Shown: positions 1-8,986, counted from the stretch's first letter. The stretch is DNA of 24,102 nucleotides from Mogibacterium sp. (GCA_016775335.1 JAEUGJ010000024.1:56508-80609); one strand, 5' to 3'. Notes: generated by a model from the sequence alone, not told the origin. Numbers and translations are program-made.

Positions 1-900
1 TGTAATCTTGAAGCTGAATTCATCGGCCTTCAGCTTACGGCCTTCCAGCACCTTCAGTCCTTCAAAGCTTACTGTTGCCTTCTCCGACTTGTATTCGTTC
101 TCGAAATTCAGCTTCTTTCCGGTTCCGGATTCCACGGTCAGCGTTCCGGTTCCGTGATCCCTCACTACTACTCGGAAGGTCTGCGTCTGAGTGTTCTGCT
201 GGAGTGCATCGTTACCCGTTGCATTCTCGGTAACCGCATAGTTAATGCTGTACTCGGTGCCGCTCGCCAGGACCTTCTTGTCCGCATAGCCCTTTGCCAC
301 CAACTTCTCCAGATCGGAGATGGTATAGGACAGAGTACCGAAGTGAATCGGCGCACCCTTTCCGTTTCCGGTGGTTCCGGTAACGACCGGTTCCTGATCT
401 TCGTGACCGGTGTAGTACACGCTGAACTTGAACTGATCATCCTTTACGGACATCTTGTTTCCGTTCTCGTTCAGCAGCGTCTTGCTGCCTGCCGGTGTGT
501 ACTCTCCGGATGCCTCGTAGGTGTTTCGGAATGCCGGGGTCTCTTCCTGAACCGCAGTCATGATGCCGTTCTCCTTGGAAACCTTCACCTTCAAGGTCTT
601 GCTCTCGGTATCGTACTTCATTCCCGGCTTACCGCCATCCTTCTCCGTTACGAGGAAGGTGTATTCTCCTTCTTTGGAGAATTCCGCTCTGCCGAACATG
701 AATGTTGTTGTAGATCCGTCCGCCAAAGTGCTTACTCTTGCATTGGTGCTTCCCAGCACGATATCCTTCTCATCGATGGCTTTTTGAGTTGCATCATTGC
801 CGGCCTTCAGCGTGAAGTTAAATTCTTCATCCTTCAGCATATTCCGGCCAATCAGTGTCTTGGTTCCGGTGAGGGCGGTATCTCCATCCAGGGATGCCGG
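1..900 (-). repeat. 1914-bp coding super-repeat, unit 3 (A3, B3 and start of C3; cut by window edge)
   Basis: This is the third, partial block, about residues 1825-2124. Position 1 lies exactly one period from 1915, and both open with the same TGTAATCTTG on the plus strand. The repeat array therefore continues past the window edge for an unknown number of units. Confidence 0.88.
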
Positions 901-3900
901 TGCATACTCATTGGTAAATACCATTGCGTCTGCACTCTTGTCTCCGGCATGGATGCTCTTCTCCGCCTTCAGCTCGCCATCTACATCCTTTACCTTGTAG
1001 GTCAGGGTGTATTCGGTGGCATCGTAATTGTAGCTGGACTCGCTTCCAATCTTCTCGGTGACCTTATAGGTGTAGGTTCCGGCTTTATCGAAGGTGATTT
1101 TTCCGAAGTCCGCCTTTCCTTCGCCTGTAATCTTTACCGTCTTCTTGCCATCCTTGCTGCCTTCCGGCATCGGTGCATTGTCGCTGCCGGCGATGGTGAA
1201 GTGGAAAGTGCTGTCCTTTGACGGCTGTTTTCCGCTAATCTTCTTCTCCACGCTCGGCGTTGCATTCGTCGAATCTACCGTGTAGGTATTTCGGAACTGA
1301 ATGTTTCCGGTTCCGCTAGTCCATGTGACCTTCAGCGTTCCGTCCAGATTATCCGTTACAACCGCACTAACACGGTACGAAGTCGTATCGTAGGTGATGT
1401 GTCGGTCGTTTCCGGCCACTTCTTCCACGGTGTAGTTGTAGGTTCCCACATTCTTGAATGTCAGTTTCGGGAAGGTAATGTTTCCGTCCTTGTCGTTGAC
1501 TGCCTTTCCGACTTCCTTTCCGGCCTCGTTCTTCAGAACGAAGTGGAATTCGCCGTCCTTCAGCGCACGTCCGGTCAGTGCCTTCTTCATCTGAACCTGA
1601 CCGGTAACAGAAGAATCCTGGGAAGTGGTGCTGTACGTATTGTTAAACGTAAACAGCGGTGCCCCCTTCGGATCCGTCTCTGCCGTGATATGGCCCTTTC
1701 CGTCATCCTTTACGGTGACCTTTACGGTCTTGGTTTCGGTGTCGTTGCTTACTCCCGGGTGTCTTCCGGATTCAGTAATCTTATAGGTAAAGGTTTTTTC
1801 CGTGGCATCCCCCAGATTGCCCTTGCCATAGGTAATGGTTCCAAAGTTCACAGAACCATTCGCTTTATTCTGCACTTCCGTCTGCTCCGGCATCGGTGCA
1901 TTCGCTTCATCGGATGTAATCTTGAAGCTGAATTCATCGGCCTTCAGCTTACGGCCTTCCAGCACCTTCTGTCCTGCAAAGTTTACCGTTGCCTTTTCCG
2001 ACTTGTACAGATTCTCGAACGCAATCTTCTGTCCGGTTACGGACTTCACCGCCAGTTTACCGGTTCCGTTGTCCGTTACCACTACTCGGAAAGTCTGAAT
2101 CTGGGTATTCTGCTGCAGCGCACTGTTGTCCGTTGCATTCTCGGTAACCGTATAGTTGATGCTGTACTCCGCACCGTCCGCCAATACCTTCTTGTCCGCA
2201 TAGCCCTTTGCTGTCAACTTCTCCAGACTGGAAATGGTGTAAGACAGCTTGCCAAACTGAATGGCTGCATCCTTGCCGCCGGCTGTGGTTCCGGTAACGA
2301 CCGGCGCCTGATCTTCGTGGCCGGCATAGTATACGCTGAACTCGAACTGATTGTCCTTTACCGACAGCTTATTTCCATTCTCATCCAGCAGCGTCTTCGT
2401 ACCTGCCGGTATGTATTCTCCGGAGGCCTCGTAAGTGTTCTTAAATACCGGCTTGCTTTCCTGAACCGTGCTCATGACACCGTTCTTCTTGAACACCTTA
2501 ACCTTAAAGGTCTTCGCCTCGGTGTCGTAGGTCATCCCGGCCTTGTTGCCGTCCTTCTCCGTTATGGTAAAAGTATATTCTCCTTCCTTGGAGAATTCCG
2601 CTCTGCCGAAGGAGAAGGTCGCCTTCTCGCCGTCCTTCATACCGCTCAGGCTTGCATTAGTGTCGTCCAGAACGATATCCTTCTCATCGATTGCCTTTTG
2701 AGTCGCCTCAGCTCCGGCCTTCAATGTGAACTCAAACTGCTCGTCCGCCTGCATGCTGCGTCCCACCAGTTCCTTTGTACCGGTAATGGCCGCATCGCCC
2801 TCCATGGATGCCGGTGCATACTCATTGGTAAATACCATTGCATTTACACTCTTGCCGCCGGCGGTGATGCTCTGCTCTGCTTTCAGCTCGCCCCGTACAT
2901 CCGTTACCTTGTAGGTCAGGGTGTATTCGGTGGAGTCGTAATTGTAGCTGGCCTCATTGCCCAGCTTCTCGGTTACCTTGTAGGTATAGGTTCCGGCCCG
3001 GGTAAAGGTAATCTTTCCGAAGTCCGTCTGTCCTTCCCCTGTAATCGTTTCCGTCTTCTCGCCGTCCACGCTTCCCTTCGGCATCGGTGCATTGTCGGTG
3101 CCGGTGAGGGTGAAGCGGAAAGTGCTGTCCTTCGCCGGGTTTCCTCCGGTAATCTTCTTCTCCACGCTCGGAGTCGCATCCGTCGGATCTACCGTATAGG
3201 TGTTCTTAAACAGAATCGTGCCGTTTCCGCCGGTCCAGGTGACCTTCAGCGTGCCGTCCAGATTATCCGTTACAACCGCGCTGACTTTATACGAAGTTGC
3301 ATCGTAAGTGATGTGGCTGTCGTTTCCGGCCACTTCCTCTACGGTGTAGTTGTAGGTGCCCACGTTCTTGAAGGTCAGTGCCGGGAAGGTGATGTTTCCA
3401 TCCTTATCGTTGGTCGCATTGCCAACGGTCTTTCCCTTTTCATCCTTCAATACAAAGTGGAATTCGCCGTCTTCCATGGCACGGCCGGCCAGCGCCTTCT
3501 TGATCTGAACCTGACCGGTGACAGAGGATTCCTGAGAGGCAGTGCTGTACGTATTGTTAAACGTAAACAGCGGCGCCGCCTTCGGATCCAGCTCTGCCGT
3601 GATGTGACCCTTTCCGTCATCCTTTACCGTTACCTTTACAGTCTTGGTTTCGGTGTCGTTGGCAACGCCCGGATGATTTCCGGATTCGGTGACCTTATAG
3701 GCAAAGGTCTTCTCCGTGGCATCCCCCAAATCGTCCTTGCCGTAAGTGACGGTTCCGAAGTTCACGCGGCCGTTGGCCTTATTCTGTGCCTCTCTCGCTT
3801 CCGGCATCGGTGCGTCGGCATCGTCAGAGGTCACCTTAAAGGTAAATTCATTCGCCTTCAGATTCCGACCTTCCAGAACCTTCAGTCCTTCAAAGTTTAC

Positions 3901-6372
3901 CGTCGCCTTTTCCGACTTATATTCGTTTTCAAAATTCAGCTTCTGTCCGGATGCGGCTTTCACCGCCAGTTTTCCGGTTCCGTTATCCGTTATCACTACC
4001 CGGAAGGTCTGAGTTTGAGTGTTCTGCTGCAGCGCACTGTTGCCCGTTTCCTTCTCGGTTACCGCATAGTTGATGCTGTACTCGGCGCCGCTCGCCAGCA
4101 CCTTCTTGTCGGCATATCCTTTTGCCACCAGCTTCTCCAGGTCGGAGATGCTGTAGGACAGGGTACCGAAGCGAATCGGTGCATCCTTGCCGCTTCCCGT
4201 GGTTCCGGTGGTCACCGGTTCCCGATCCTCATGACCGGAATAGTATACGTTGAACTCAAACTGACCGTCTTTCACAGACAGCTTGTTTCCGTTCTCGTTC
4301 AGCAGAGTCTTGGTACCTGCCGGTGTGTATTCTCCGGTGGCTTCATAGACGTTTTTGTAGCTTGGCGAATTCATCTGAACCGCTTTCAGCACACCGTCTT
4401 CCTTGGAAACCTTCACCTTCAGGATTTTCCCTTGGGTGTCGTATTTCATTCCCGGTTTGCCGCCGTCCTTCTCCGTTACGATGAAGGTGTATTCTCCTTC
4501 CTTGGAGAATTCCGCTCTGCCGAACATGAAGGTCGTGGTGGATCCGTCTGCCAGGGTGCTTACTCTCGCATTGGTGCTTCCCAGCACGATATCCTTCTCG
4601 TCGATAGCCTTCTGTGTGGCCTCATCGCCGGCCTTCAGGGTGAAGTTGAATTCTTCGTCCTTCAGCATGTTCCGGCCAATGAGCGTCTTGAGTCCGGTGA
4701 TGGCGGTATCGCCGTCCATCACTGCAGGGGTAAAGGTATTCGTTACGGTTGCGGACAGCGTACTGTCTGCGTCCACCACTTCCAAATGGCCTTTATTGTC
4801 TGCCACCTTTACGGTAAGCGTGCGTTCCCGGTTGTCGTAATCCCAGCCGCCCGCTGTTGTCGTTGTGGTTTCCTTTACTTTAAACTGATAGGTTCCGGCC
4901 TTGGTGATTTCCACCGGCTGGAAGGATTTTGTTTCCGCGCCGTCTGCCGGAATACTGTCGGAAGTCTTCACTTCGGTGTTTGCCGGCATCTTCACCGCGT
5001 CCCCGTAGTTCTCCGCTGCGGTCAGCTTGAAGGTGAACGGTTCTGCAGATTTCTTTCCAACTACCACCTTTGTAACCTTCAGTGCGGAATCGCCTTTCAG
5101 TTCCAGCTTCTCCGGCTTGTATGTATTGGTGATTACCGTATTTCCGTCCGAATCTTTGCTCTCTGCGGAAGTGTAGAACGGTACCGTATCTTCTTTTATC
5201 GTGTATTTATATTCTTTATCGTTTGCATCGAACTTGTCCAGATTGTCGAATGTCCACTTCCAGTCATTCGCTTCGGTGACCGTCTTGGTCTTGATCTCCT
5301 CTCCGTTCCGGAGAAGGTGAATCGTAATGGACTCCGGACGCATTTGGCTCCGGTCGTTGGAATCCGCCCAAACCTTCTTTCCCTGAACGCTGGTCACCGG
5401 CTTGTGGTATTCGTTGTTGAATTCCGCGGAGCTGCCGCTTTTTCCGCCGTTCAGGTATGCCGCTTTGACACTCAGCTTTTTGGTGTTTCGGTCGTACGAA
5501 ACGGTCACGTTTACCGTGTGCGTTGCAGAATCGTTGGTAACGTTGGCCACGCTTCCGCTCTCGGTAATCGTGTATCTAAAGGTTTTCGAGTTGGCTCCCG
5601 CCAAATCCGCACGGGTAAAATGAATTTCGCCAAAGGTGAAGTATTCTACCGCGTCGTCTTCCGGCTGAATGCTCACGGTGGACTTTTCCGGCATCGGTGC
5701 GTCGGCCGTATCTGCCTTAATGGCAAAATTCCAGGAATCTCCCTTCTTGAAATTCCGGCCCTTCAGATTCTTAACACCATCAATTTCCACCGTGCCGCTG
5801 TCCGTTTCCGGCTTATCTACGACCTGTCCGGTCTTCACGTAGTACACAACACCGTCCACGTTAACATAGGAGCTTTCCGCCTTGCATACATACCACAGGA
5901 CGTCGATTTCTCCTTTCGCGTACATTGCTGCATATTTGGCTCCCAGCGCCTTCTCAATGGATGCCTGAATGACATCTCTGGAAGGTTCCTGAAGGATGTT
6001 GTCGTATACGGTCTTGAAATACGTGTGCAGTGCTTCCGTGTCGAAGGAATCATACAAATTCACGTTTCCGCCGGTAATTACCGCTTCAGCACCGGGCACG
6101 TATGCGCTTTTGGTCAGCACCTTTCCGTCCACAGAAGTGTAATCACTTCCGCCGCTTCCGTACACGTAGCCGGATGCCGTAGTCCCTACCGGAAAGTAGT
6201 GCTTTGGACTGTAATGCGTTGTACCGTCCTCCGTCTGCGTACTGCTGTCATACCGAATAAAAAAATGTGCATCATAACCATCATCCGCAGATGACGAAAA
6301 TGGTGCAAATAAAAACACAGCAAATAAAACCAGCAACCATAAGGTTGCCTTCCTGGAAATTTTGTTCCCCAT
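1..6372 (-). CDS. Giant repeat-rich surface protein with pilin-type isopeptide domains (C-terminus outside window)
   Basis: This minus-strand frame is open from an ATG at 6372 to the window edge, giving 2124 codons with no stop seen. The start has a GAGGTG ribosome site 5 bases upstream. Residues 1-30 form a signal peptide with a hydrophobic core after KISRK. Residues 30-150 are unique to this end of the protein. From about 155 come an FctA/Spy0128-like domain, a Cna-B-like domain (starting near GKKVWADSND), and another FctA-like domain. From about 550 five different domains (A-E) repeat as A1-E1, A2-E2, A3, B3 and the start of C3. Most carry an early Lys (as in KTLIGR), a Glu in a YxVTE strand and a terminal Asn (NTY or NEY), the triad that makes Lys-Asn isopeptide bonds in this family. 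The protein is probably an adhesin or stalk. A sortase motif would lie outside the window, so wall anchoring is inferred. The reading frame and family are secure, the role is not. Confidence 0.92.
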   Translation of the reverse strand, partial: MGNKISRKATLWLLVLFAVFLFAPFSSSADDGYDAHFFIRYDSSTQTEDGTTHYSPKHYFPVGTTASGYVYGSGGSDYTSVDGKVLTKSAYVPGAEAVITGGNVNLYDSFDTEALHTYFKTVYDNILQEPSRDVIQASIEKALGAKYAAMYAKGEIDVLWYVCKAESSYVNVDGVVYYVKTGQVVDKPETDSGTVEIDGVKNLKGRNFKKGDSWNFAIKADTADAPMPEKSTVSIQPEDDAVEYFTFGEIHFTRADLAGANSKTFRYTITESGSVANVTNDSATHTVNVTVSYDRNTKKLSVKAAYLNGGKSGSSAEFNNEYHKPVTSVQGKKVWADSNDRSQMRPESITIHLLRNGEEIKTKTVTEANDWKWTFDNLDKFDANDKEYKYTIKEDTVPFYTSAESKDSDGNTVITNTYKPEKLELKGDSALKVTKVVVGKKSAEPFTFKLTAAENYGDAVKMPANTEVKTSDSIPADGAETKSFQPVEITKAGTYQFKVKETTTTTAGGWDYDNRERTLTVKVADNKGHLEVVDADSTLSATVTNTFTPAVMDGDTAITGLKTLIGRNMLKDEEFNFTLKAGDEATQKAIDEKDIVLGSTNARVSTLADGSTTTFMFGRAEFSKEGEYTFIVTEKDGGKPGMKYDTQGKILKVKVSKEDGVLKAVQMNSPSYKNVYEATGEYTPAGTKTLLNENGNKLSVKDGQFEFNVYYSGHEDREPVTTGTTGSGKDAPIRFGTLSYSISDLEKLVAKGYADKKVLASGAEYSINYAVTEKETGNSALQQNTQTQTFRVVITDNGTGKLAVKAASGQKLNFENEYKSEKATVNFEGLKVLEGRNLKANEFTFKVTSDDADAPMPEAREAQNKANGRVNFGTVTYGKDDLGDATEKTFAYKVTESGNHPGVANDTETKTVKVTVKDDGKGHITAELDPKAAPLFTFNNTYSTASQESSVTGQVQIKKALAGRAMEDGEFHFVLKDEKGKTVGNATNDKDGNITFPALTFKNVGTYNYTVEEVAGNDSHITYDATSYKVSAVVTDNLDGTLKVTWTGGNGTILFKNTYTVDPTDATPSVEKKITGGNPAKDSTFRFTLTGTDNAPMPKGSVDGEKTETITGEGQTDFGKITFTRAGTYTYKVTEKLGNEASYNYDSTEYTLTYKVTDVRGELKAEQSITAGGKSVNAMVFTNEYAPASMEGDAAITGTKELVGRSMQADEQFEFTLKAGAEATQKAIDEKDIVLDDTNASLSGMKDGEKATFSFGRAEFSKEGEYTFTITEKDGNKAGMTYDTEAKTFKVKVFKKNGVMSTVQESKPVFKNTYEASGEYIPAGTKTLLDENGNKLSVKDNQFEFSVYYAGHEDQAPVVTGTTAGGKDAAIQFGKLSYTISSLEKLTAKGYADKKVLADGAEYSINYTVTENATDNSALQQNTQIQTFRVVVTDNGTGKLAVKSVTGQKIAFENLYKSEKATVNFAGQKVLEGRKLKADEFSFKITSDEANAPMPEQTEVQNKANGSVNFGTITYGKGNLGDATEKTFTYKITESGRHPGVSNDTETKTVKVTVKDDGKGHITAETDPKGAPLFTFNNTYSTTSQDSSVTGQVQMKKALTGRALKDGEFHFVLKNEAGKEVGKAVNDKDGNITFPKLTFKNVGTYNYTVEEVAGNDRHITYDTTSYRVSAVVTDNLDGTLKVTWTSGTGNIQFRNTYTVDSTNATPSVEKKISGKQPSKDSTFHFTIAGSDNAPMPEGSKDGKKTVKITGEGKADFGKITFDKAGTYTYKVTEKIGSESSYNYDATEYTLTYKVKDVDGELKAEKSIHAGDKSADAMVFTNEYAPASLDGDTALTGTKTLIGRNMLKDEEFNFTLKAGNDATQKAIDEKDIVLGSTNARVSTLADGSTTTFMFGRAEFSKEGEYTFLVTEKDGGKPGMKYDTESKTLKVKVSKENGIMTAVQEETPAFRNTYEASGEYTPAGSKTLLNENGNKMSVKDDQFKFSVYYTGHEDQEPVVTGTTGNGKGAPIHFGTLSYTISDLEKLVAKGYADKKVLASGTEYSINYAVTENATGNDALQQNTQTQTFRVVVRDHGTGTLTVESGTGKKLNFENEYKSEKATVSFEGLKVLEGRKLKADEFSFKIT
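901..2814 (-). repeat. 1914-bp coding super-repeat, unit 2 (domains A2-E2)
   Basis: This is the second complete A-E block, about residues 1187-1824. The D and E domains are close to those of unit 1. Domain A2 differs clearly from A1 and A3 in its middle part: it has DDTNASLSGMKDGEKATFSF where A1 and A3 share GSTNARVSTLADGSTTTFMF. Confidence 0.9.
2815..4728 (-). repeat. 1914-bp coding super-repeat, unit 1 (domains A1-E1)
   Basis: This is the unit nearest the N-terminus of the giant surface protein, about residues 549-1186. It encodes five different FctA-like domains of roughly 120-140 residues: A (near GDTAITG), B (near GEYTPAGTKTL), C (near EKATVNFEG), D (near SSVTGQVQIKKAL) and E (near TPSVEKKITG). 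The period was measured at separate landmarks. GAACATG in domain A is at 694 and 4522, which is 2 x 1914 apart, and the matching GAA of the middle copy is at 2608. Unit boundaries are my choice, the period is not. Confidence 0.9.
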
Positions 6373-6467
6373 CGTTACACCTCAAAGAATTAAAATACAT
6401 CAAAAAACACACAAAAAATACATTGAAAAAAGTGATACTGCAAAGAGCAACTATTCTTTTTTTCTCT

Positions 6468-6498
6468 AGTATAGTCTACCCCCCCCCTTTTTTGTAAA
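6468..6498 (-). promoter_or_regulatory. Promoter of the giant surface protein with a G9 tract in its spacer
   Basis: Read on the minus strand, TTTACA (6498-6493, 5 of 6 to the -35 consensus) is followed by a 19-base spacer and TATACT (6473-6468, 5 of 6 to the -10). The spacer is A5, G9, then TAGAC. Transcription would start near 6461, giving a leader of about 90 bases before the ATG at 6372. The spacer is two bases over the optimum, so loss of one or two G would bring it to 18 or 17. Confidence 0.7.
6479..6487. repeat. Homopolymer C9 (G9 on the coding strand), candidate slippage tract
   Basis: Nine consecutive C are followed by six T (6488-6493) on the plus strand. The tract lies between the -10 and -35 elements of the surface-protein promoter. 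Runs of this length are typical sites of slipped-strand mispairing in bacteria. Confidence 0.85.
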
Positions 6499-6560
6499 GC
6501 GTCTTCTAGTTTAATTCTTGTATTTATTTTGTACAGTATAGAAGCTTTGATTCCAGGAAT

Positions 6561-6608
6561 GAAAAAGCATCCACCCATAGAAACTGCATGCTTCTTCGGG
6601 TGAATGCT
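6561..6608 (-). terminator. Intrinsic terminator after buk
   Basis: On the minus strand an 11-bp stem is formed by AGCATTCACCC (6608-6598) and GGGTGGATGCT (6576-6566), with one T-G wobble and a loop of about 21 bases. A run of T follows at 6566-6562. It lies just after the buk stop codon and ends the nine-gene operon before the surface-protein promoter. Confidence 0.75.
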
Positions 6609-6631
6609 TTATCGCTATTGTTGATATTTTC

Positions 6632-7771
6632 TTATAATCCGTAGCGGGCGGCGTGGAATCCTTTGAATACCGGATCTCCGGTGTATTCCAGCACTTCCGC
6701 TTCCCCGGTAAGCGCCTGCCACGCGCCTCTCGCCAGCGCCGCCAGCTCGTACTCTCCCGGGAGGACCCACACCGGTGCAATCCATTCCACATACGGACGA
6801 ATCCGATCGATCACATAGGTAGAATGGGCCACGCCGCCGGTGATAATAATCGCTTCCACTTTCCCTTGCAGGGCGGCCGCACAGGATCCGATGGCCTTTC
6901 CGAATTGGTATGCCATGGCATCGGTACACAGCTTTGCGTATTCATCCCCGTGCTCAATGCGGCACACGATTTCACGCACGTCGTCCGTTCCCAGATGGCT
7001 GTAAAGCCCGCCCTTTCGGGTGAGCAGCTCCTCCATCTGCTTGTAGGTGTACTTTCCGCTGTAGGCCATCTTGATGATTTTCACCGTAGGAAAAGAACCC
7101 ACTCGGGTTGGCGTCATCGGTCCGTCTCCCGCCAGATTATCGTTGCTGTCAATCATCTTTCCCTTTCGATGAGCGGTAAAAGAAACTCCGCCCCCGATAT
7201 GGGCGACCACAAAATTATGGTCTTCGTATTGGATGCCTTTCTCCAGACAGTACCGATGTGCCGCTTCTTTCTGATTCAGACAATGCACGTGGCTGTCCCG
7301 GTACATCCCTTTGATGCCGCTGATGCGGGCTAAATCCTGAAACTCATCCACATCCGGCGGATTGAATACCAGCGCTCTCCCGCCGTACTTGGATTCCAAG
7401 TAGCGGGCAATCTGACAGGCCAGCATCGCCGGGTGGGAGACTCCGGTTCGTGCGGTCTGACAGTCGTAGATCAGCTGATCGTTTACCGAATACACACCGG
7501 AAACGCAGGATGCCATCCCACCGCCTCGGGCCACAAAGGAGTCCACGTCATCCAGATCCACCTGATTCACTTGGCAGGCGTTTTCCACCAGCTTTGCCCG
7601 GTACATCAATTGAGACTGGACGCAGTCGAACTGCTCCAGCTCTTCCTTGGTATGATAGATATTCTCTATAAATACCTTTTGATCGTTCCGGTATACCCCG
7701 ATTTTTGTGGAGGTGGATCCCGGGTTGATCGTTACAATCGTATAGATTTTTTTACCGTCTACGATTTTCAT
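6632..7771 (-). CDS. buk: Butyrate kinase family acyl-phosphate kinase
   Basis: The enzyme transfers phosphate between an acyl phosphate and ADP, yielding the free acid and ATP in the cytoplasm. It belongs to the acetate/butyrate kinase (ASKHA) fold. Visible motifs are NPGSTSTK (residues 16-23), ARGGG (81-85), HIGGGVSF (191-198), GDGPMTPTR (215-223), a TGG near the C-terminal third, and a late PGEYELAALA. I start it at 7771 (379 residues) because AAAGGAG lies 8 bases upstream. An ATG at 7795 would add eight residues but would place that ribosome site inside the gene. It is the last gene of the dehydratase operon, 99 bp after etfA. No phosphotransacylase is in the window, so the source of its acyl phosphate is open. 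The substrate may be a branched or aromatic acid rather than butyrate. Confidence 0.9.
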   Translation of the reverse strand: MKIVDGKKIYTIVTINPGSTSTKIGVYRNDQKVFIENIYHTKEELEQFDCVQSQLMYRAKLVENACQVNQVDLDDVDSFVARGGGMASCVSGVYSVNDQLIYDCQTARTGVSHPAMLACQIARYLESKYGGRALVFNPPDVDEFQDLARISGIKGMYRDSHVHCLNQKEAAHRYCLEKGIQYEDHNFVVAHIGGGVSFTAHRKGKMIDSNDNLAGDGPMTPTRVGSFPTVKIIKMAYSGKYTYKQMEELLTRKGGLYSHLGTDDVREIVCRIEHGDEYAKLCTDAMAYQFGKAIGSCAAALQGKVEAIIITGGVAHSTYVIDRIRPYVEWIAPVWVLPGEYELAALARGAWQALTGEAEVLEYTGDPVFKGFHAARYGL

Positions 7772-7816
7772 ATCTCGGTCTCCTTTGCGTTTCATTCGGC
7801 GTCCTGCTGTTGAAGC

Positions 7817-7847
7817 GATTGCCTGCAGCCATCGGCCGCAGGCAATC
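7817..7847 (-). other. Strong hairpin between etfA and buk
   Basis: A perfect 10-bp stem, GATTGCCTGC with GCAGGCAATC, encloses an 11-base loop that can itself pair as GCC/GGC. Outside it, CCTGC and GCAGG can extend the structure. No T run follows on the minus strand, so I read it as an mRNA processing or stability element rather than a terminator. Confidence 0.6.
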
Positions 7848-7870
7848 CAAGCAGGTAGTTATTAAGCAGG

Positions 7871-8986
7871 CTAGGCTTGTGCTTTCGCCTCTTTGATGGA
7901 GTCAATCAGCAGCGGAACCACCTTGAACAGGTCGCCCACGATGCCGTAATCCGCTACTTCGAAAATCGGCGCATTGTCTGCCTTGTTGATGGCGATGATG
8001 CATTCCGAATCCTGCATTCCGGCCTTGTGCTGAATCGCACCGGAAATTCCCAGTGCTACGTACACCTTCGGATGTACGGTCTTTCCGGTCTGACCAACCT
8101 GATGGTCCGCACCGATCCAGCCGGCATCTACTACCGCACGGGATGCGCCTACTACGCCGCCCAGCAGGTCTGCCAGCTCTTCTGCCAGCTTGATTCCGCC
8201 GTCTACATCCTTTGCAATACCGCGGCCAACGGATACGATGAAGTCTGCACCGATCAGGTCGACCATCTTCTTGGCAGCCTTCACGATATCCACTACTTCG
8301 GTCTCGATATCCGATGCTTCCAGCTTGAATTCCGGATGCACGAGCTCAACCGCATTTGCTTTTACTTCGTCGAACGGTCTCTTCTTCATAACGCCCGGAC
8401 GAACCGTTGCCATTGCCGGACGGAATCTCGGGCACACGATGGTTGCCATCAAGTGTCCGCCGAATGCCGGACGGGTCATCTTCATGTTGGTATTTACGTC
8501 GAAGAGCTTGCTCTCGAACTTGGTGTTCTCCACATCCAGGGAAGAACCGGTCTTCAGGAAGTCGATGTATCCGTCCAGATCGACATCCAGGTGGGTACAG
8601 TCTGCGCACAGACCGGTGTGAAGTCTTGCGGCGCATCTCGGCGCCAGGTCTCTTCCGATATTGGAAGCGCCGAACAGCATAATCTCCGGCTTGTATTCTT
8701 CTACCATGTCACAGATGACTTTGGTGTATCCGTCTGTGGTGTAATTCTTCAGAAGCGGGCTGTCGCATACGATGACCCGATCTGCACCGTAACCGCCCAG
8801 TTCCTTTGCAATTCCGTCTACGTTCTCTCCCAGGAGGATACCGCACAGGTCTACTCCCAGTTCGTCTGCCAATTTCCGGCCTTCGGAAATCAGCTCAAAA
8901 GTTGTCGGCATCATTACGCCCTGACGCTGCTCACAGAAAACCCATACATTCTTGAAAGCAGCAATATCTGCACTATCGTAAGCCAT
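7871..8986 (-). CDS. etfA: Electron transfer flavoprotein, alpha subunit
   Basis: EtfA is the FAD-binding large subunit of the electron transfer flavoprotein that passes electrons to the acyl-CoA dehydrogenase. The protein has 371 residues. The C-terminal FAD domain (about 280-354) shows the family blocks GASRAVVDAGW, HQVGQTGKTV, LGISGAIQH, AGMQDSE, APIF and ADYGIVGD. The start at 8986 has AAAGGAG 9 bases upstream and lies 16 bp after the etfB stop. Linkage to etfB, an acyl-CoA dehydrogenase and a dehydratase matches the clostridial complexes that couple enoyl-CoA reduction by NADH to ferredoxin reduction. Bifurcation here is inferred from that context and is not proved by the motifs. Confidence 0.96.
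   Translation of the reverse strand: MAYDSADIAAFKNVWVFCEQRQGVMMPTTFELISEGRKLADELGVDLCGILLGENVDGIAKELGGYGADRVIVCDSPLLKNYTTDGYTKVICDMVEEYKPEIMLFGASNIGRDLAPRCAARLHTGLCADCTHLDVDLDGYIDFLKTGSSLDVENTKFESKLFDVNTNMKMTRPAFGGHLMATIVCPRFRPAMATVRPGVMKKRPFDEVKANAVELVHPEFKLEASDIETEVVDIVKAAKKMVDLIGADFIVSVGRGIAKDVDGGIKLAEELADLLGGVVGASRAVVDAGWIGADHQVGQTGKTVHPKVYVALGISGAIQHKAGMQDSECIIAINKADNAPIFEVADYGIVGDLFKVVPLLIDSIKEAKAQA

Noticed and set aside
1399..6294. A 1631-codon open frame on the plus strand
   Set aside because: It is antisense to the giant surface protein. It has no recognisable domain, is rich in Leu, Arg, Cys and His, and stays open because the repeated coding sequence has a strong codon bias on the other strand.
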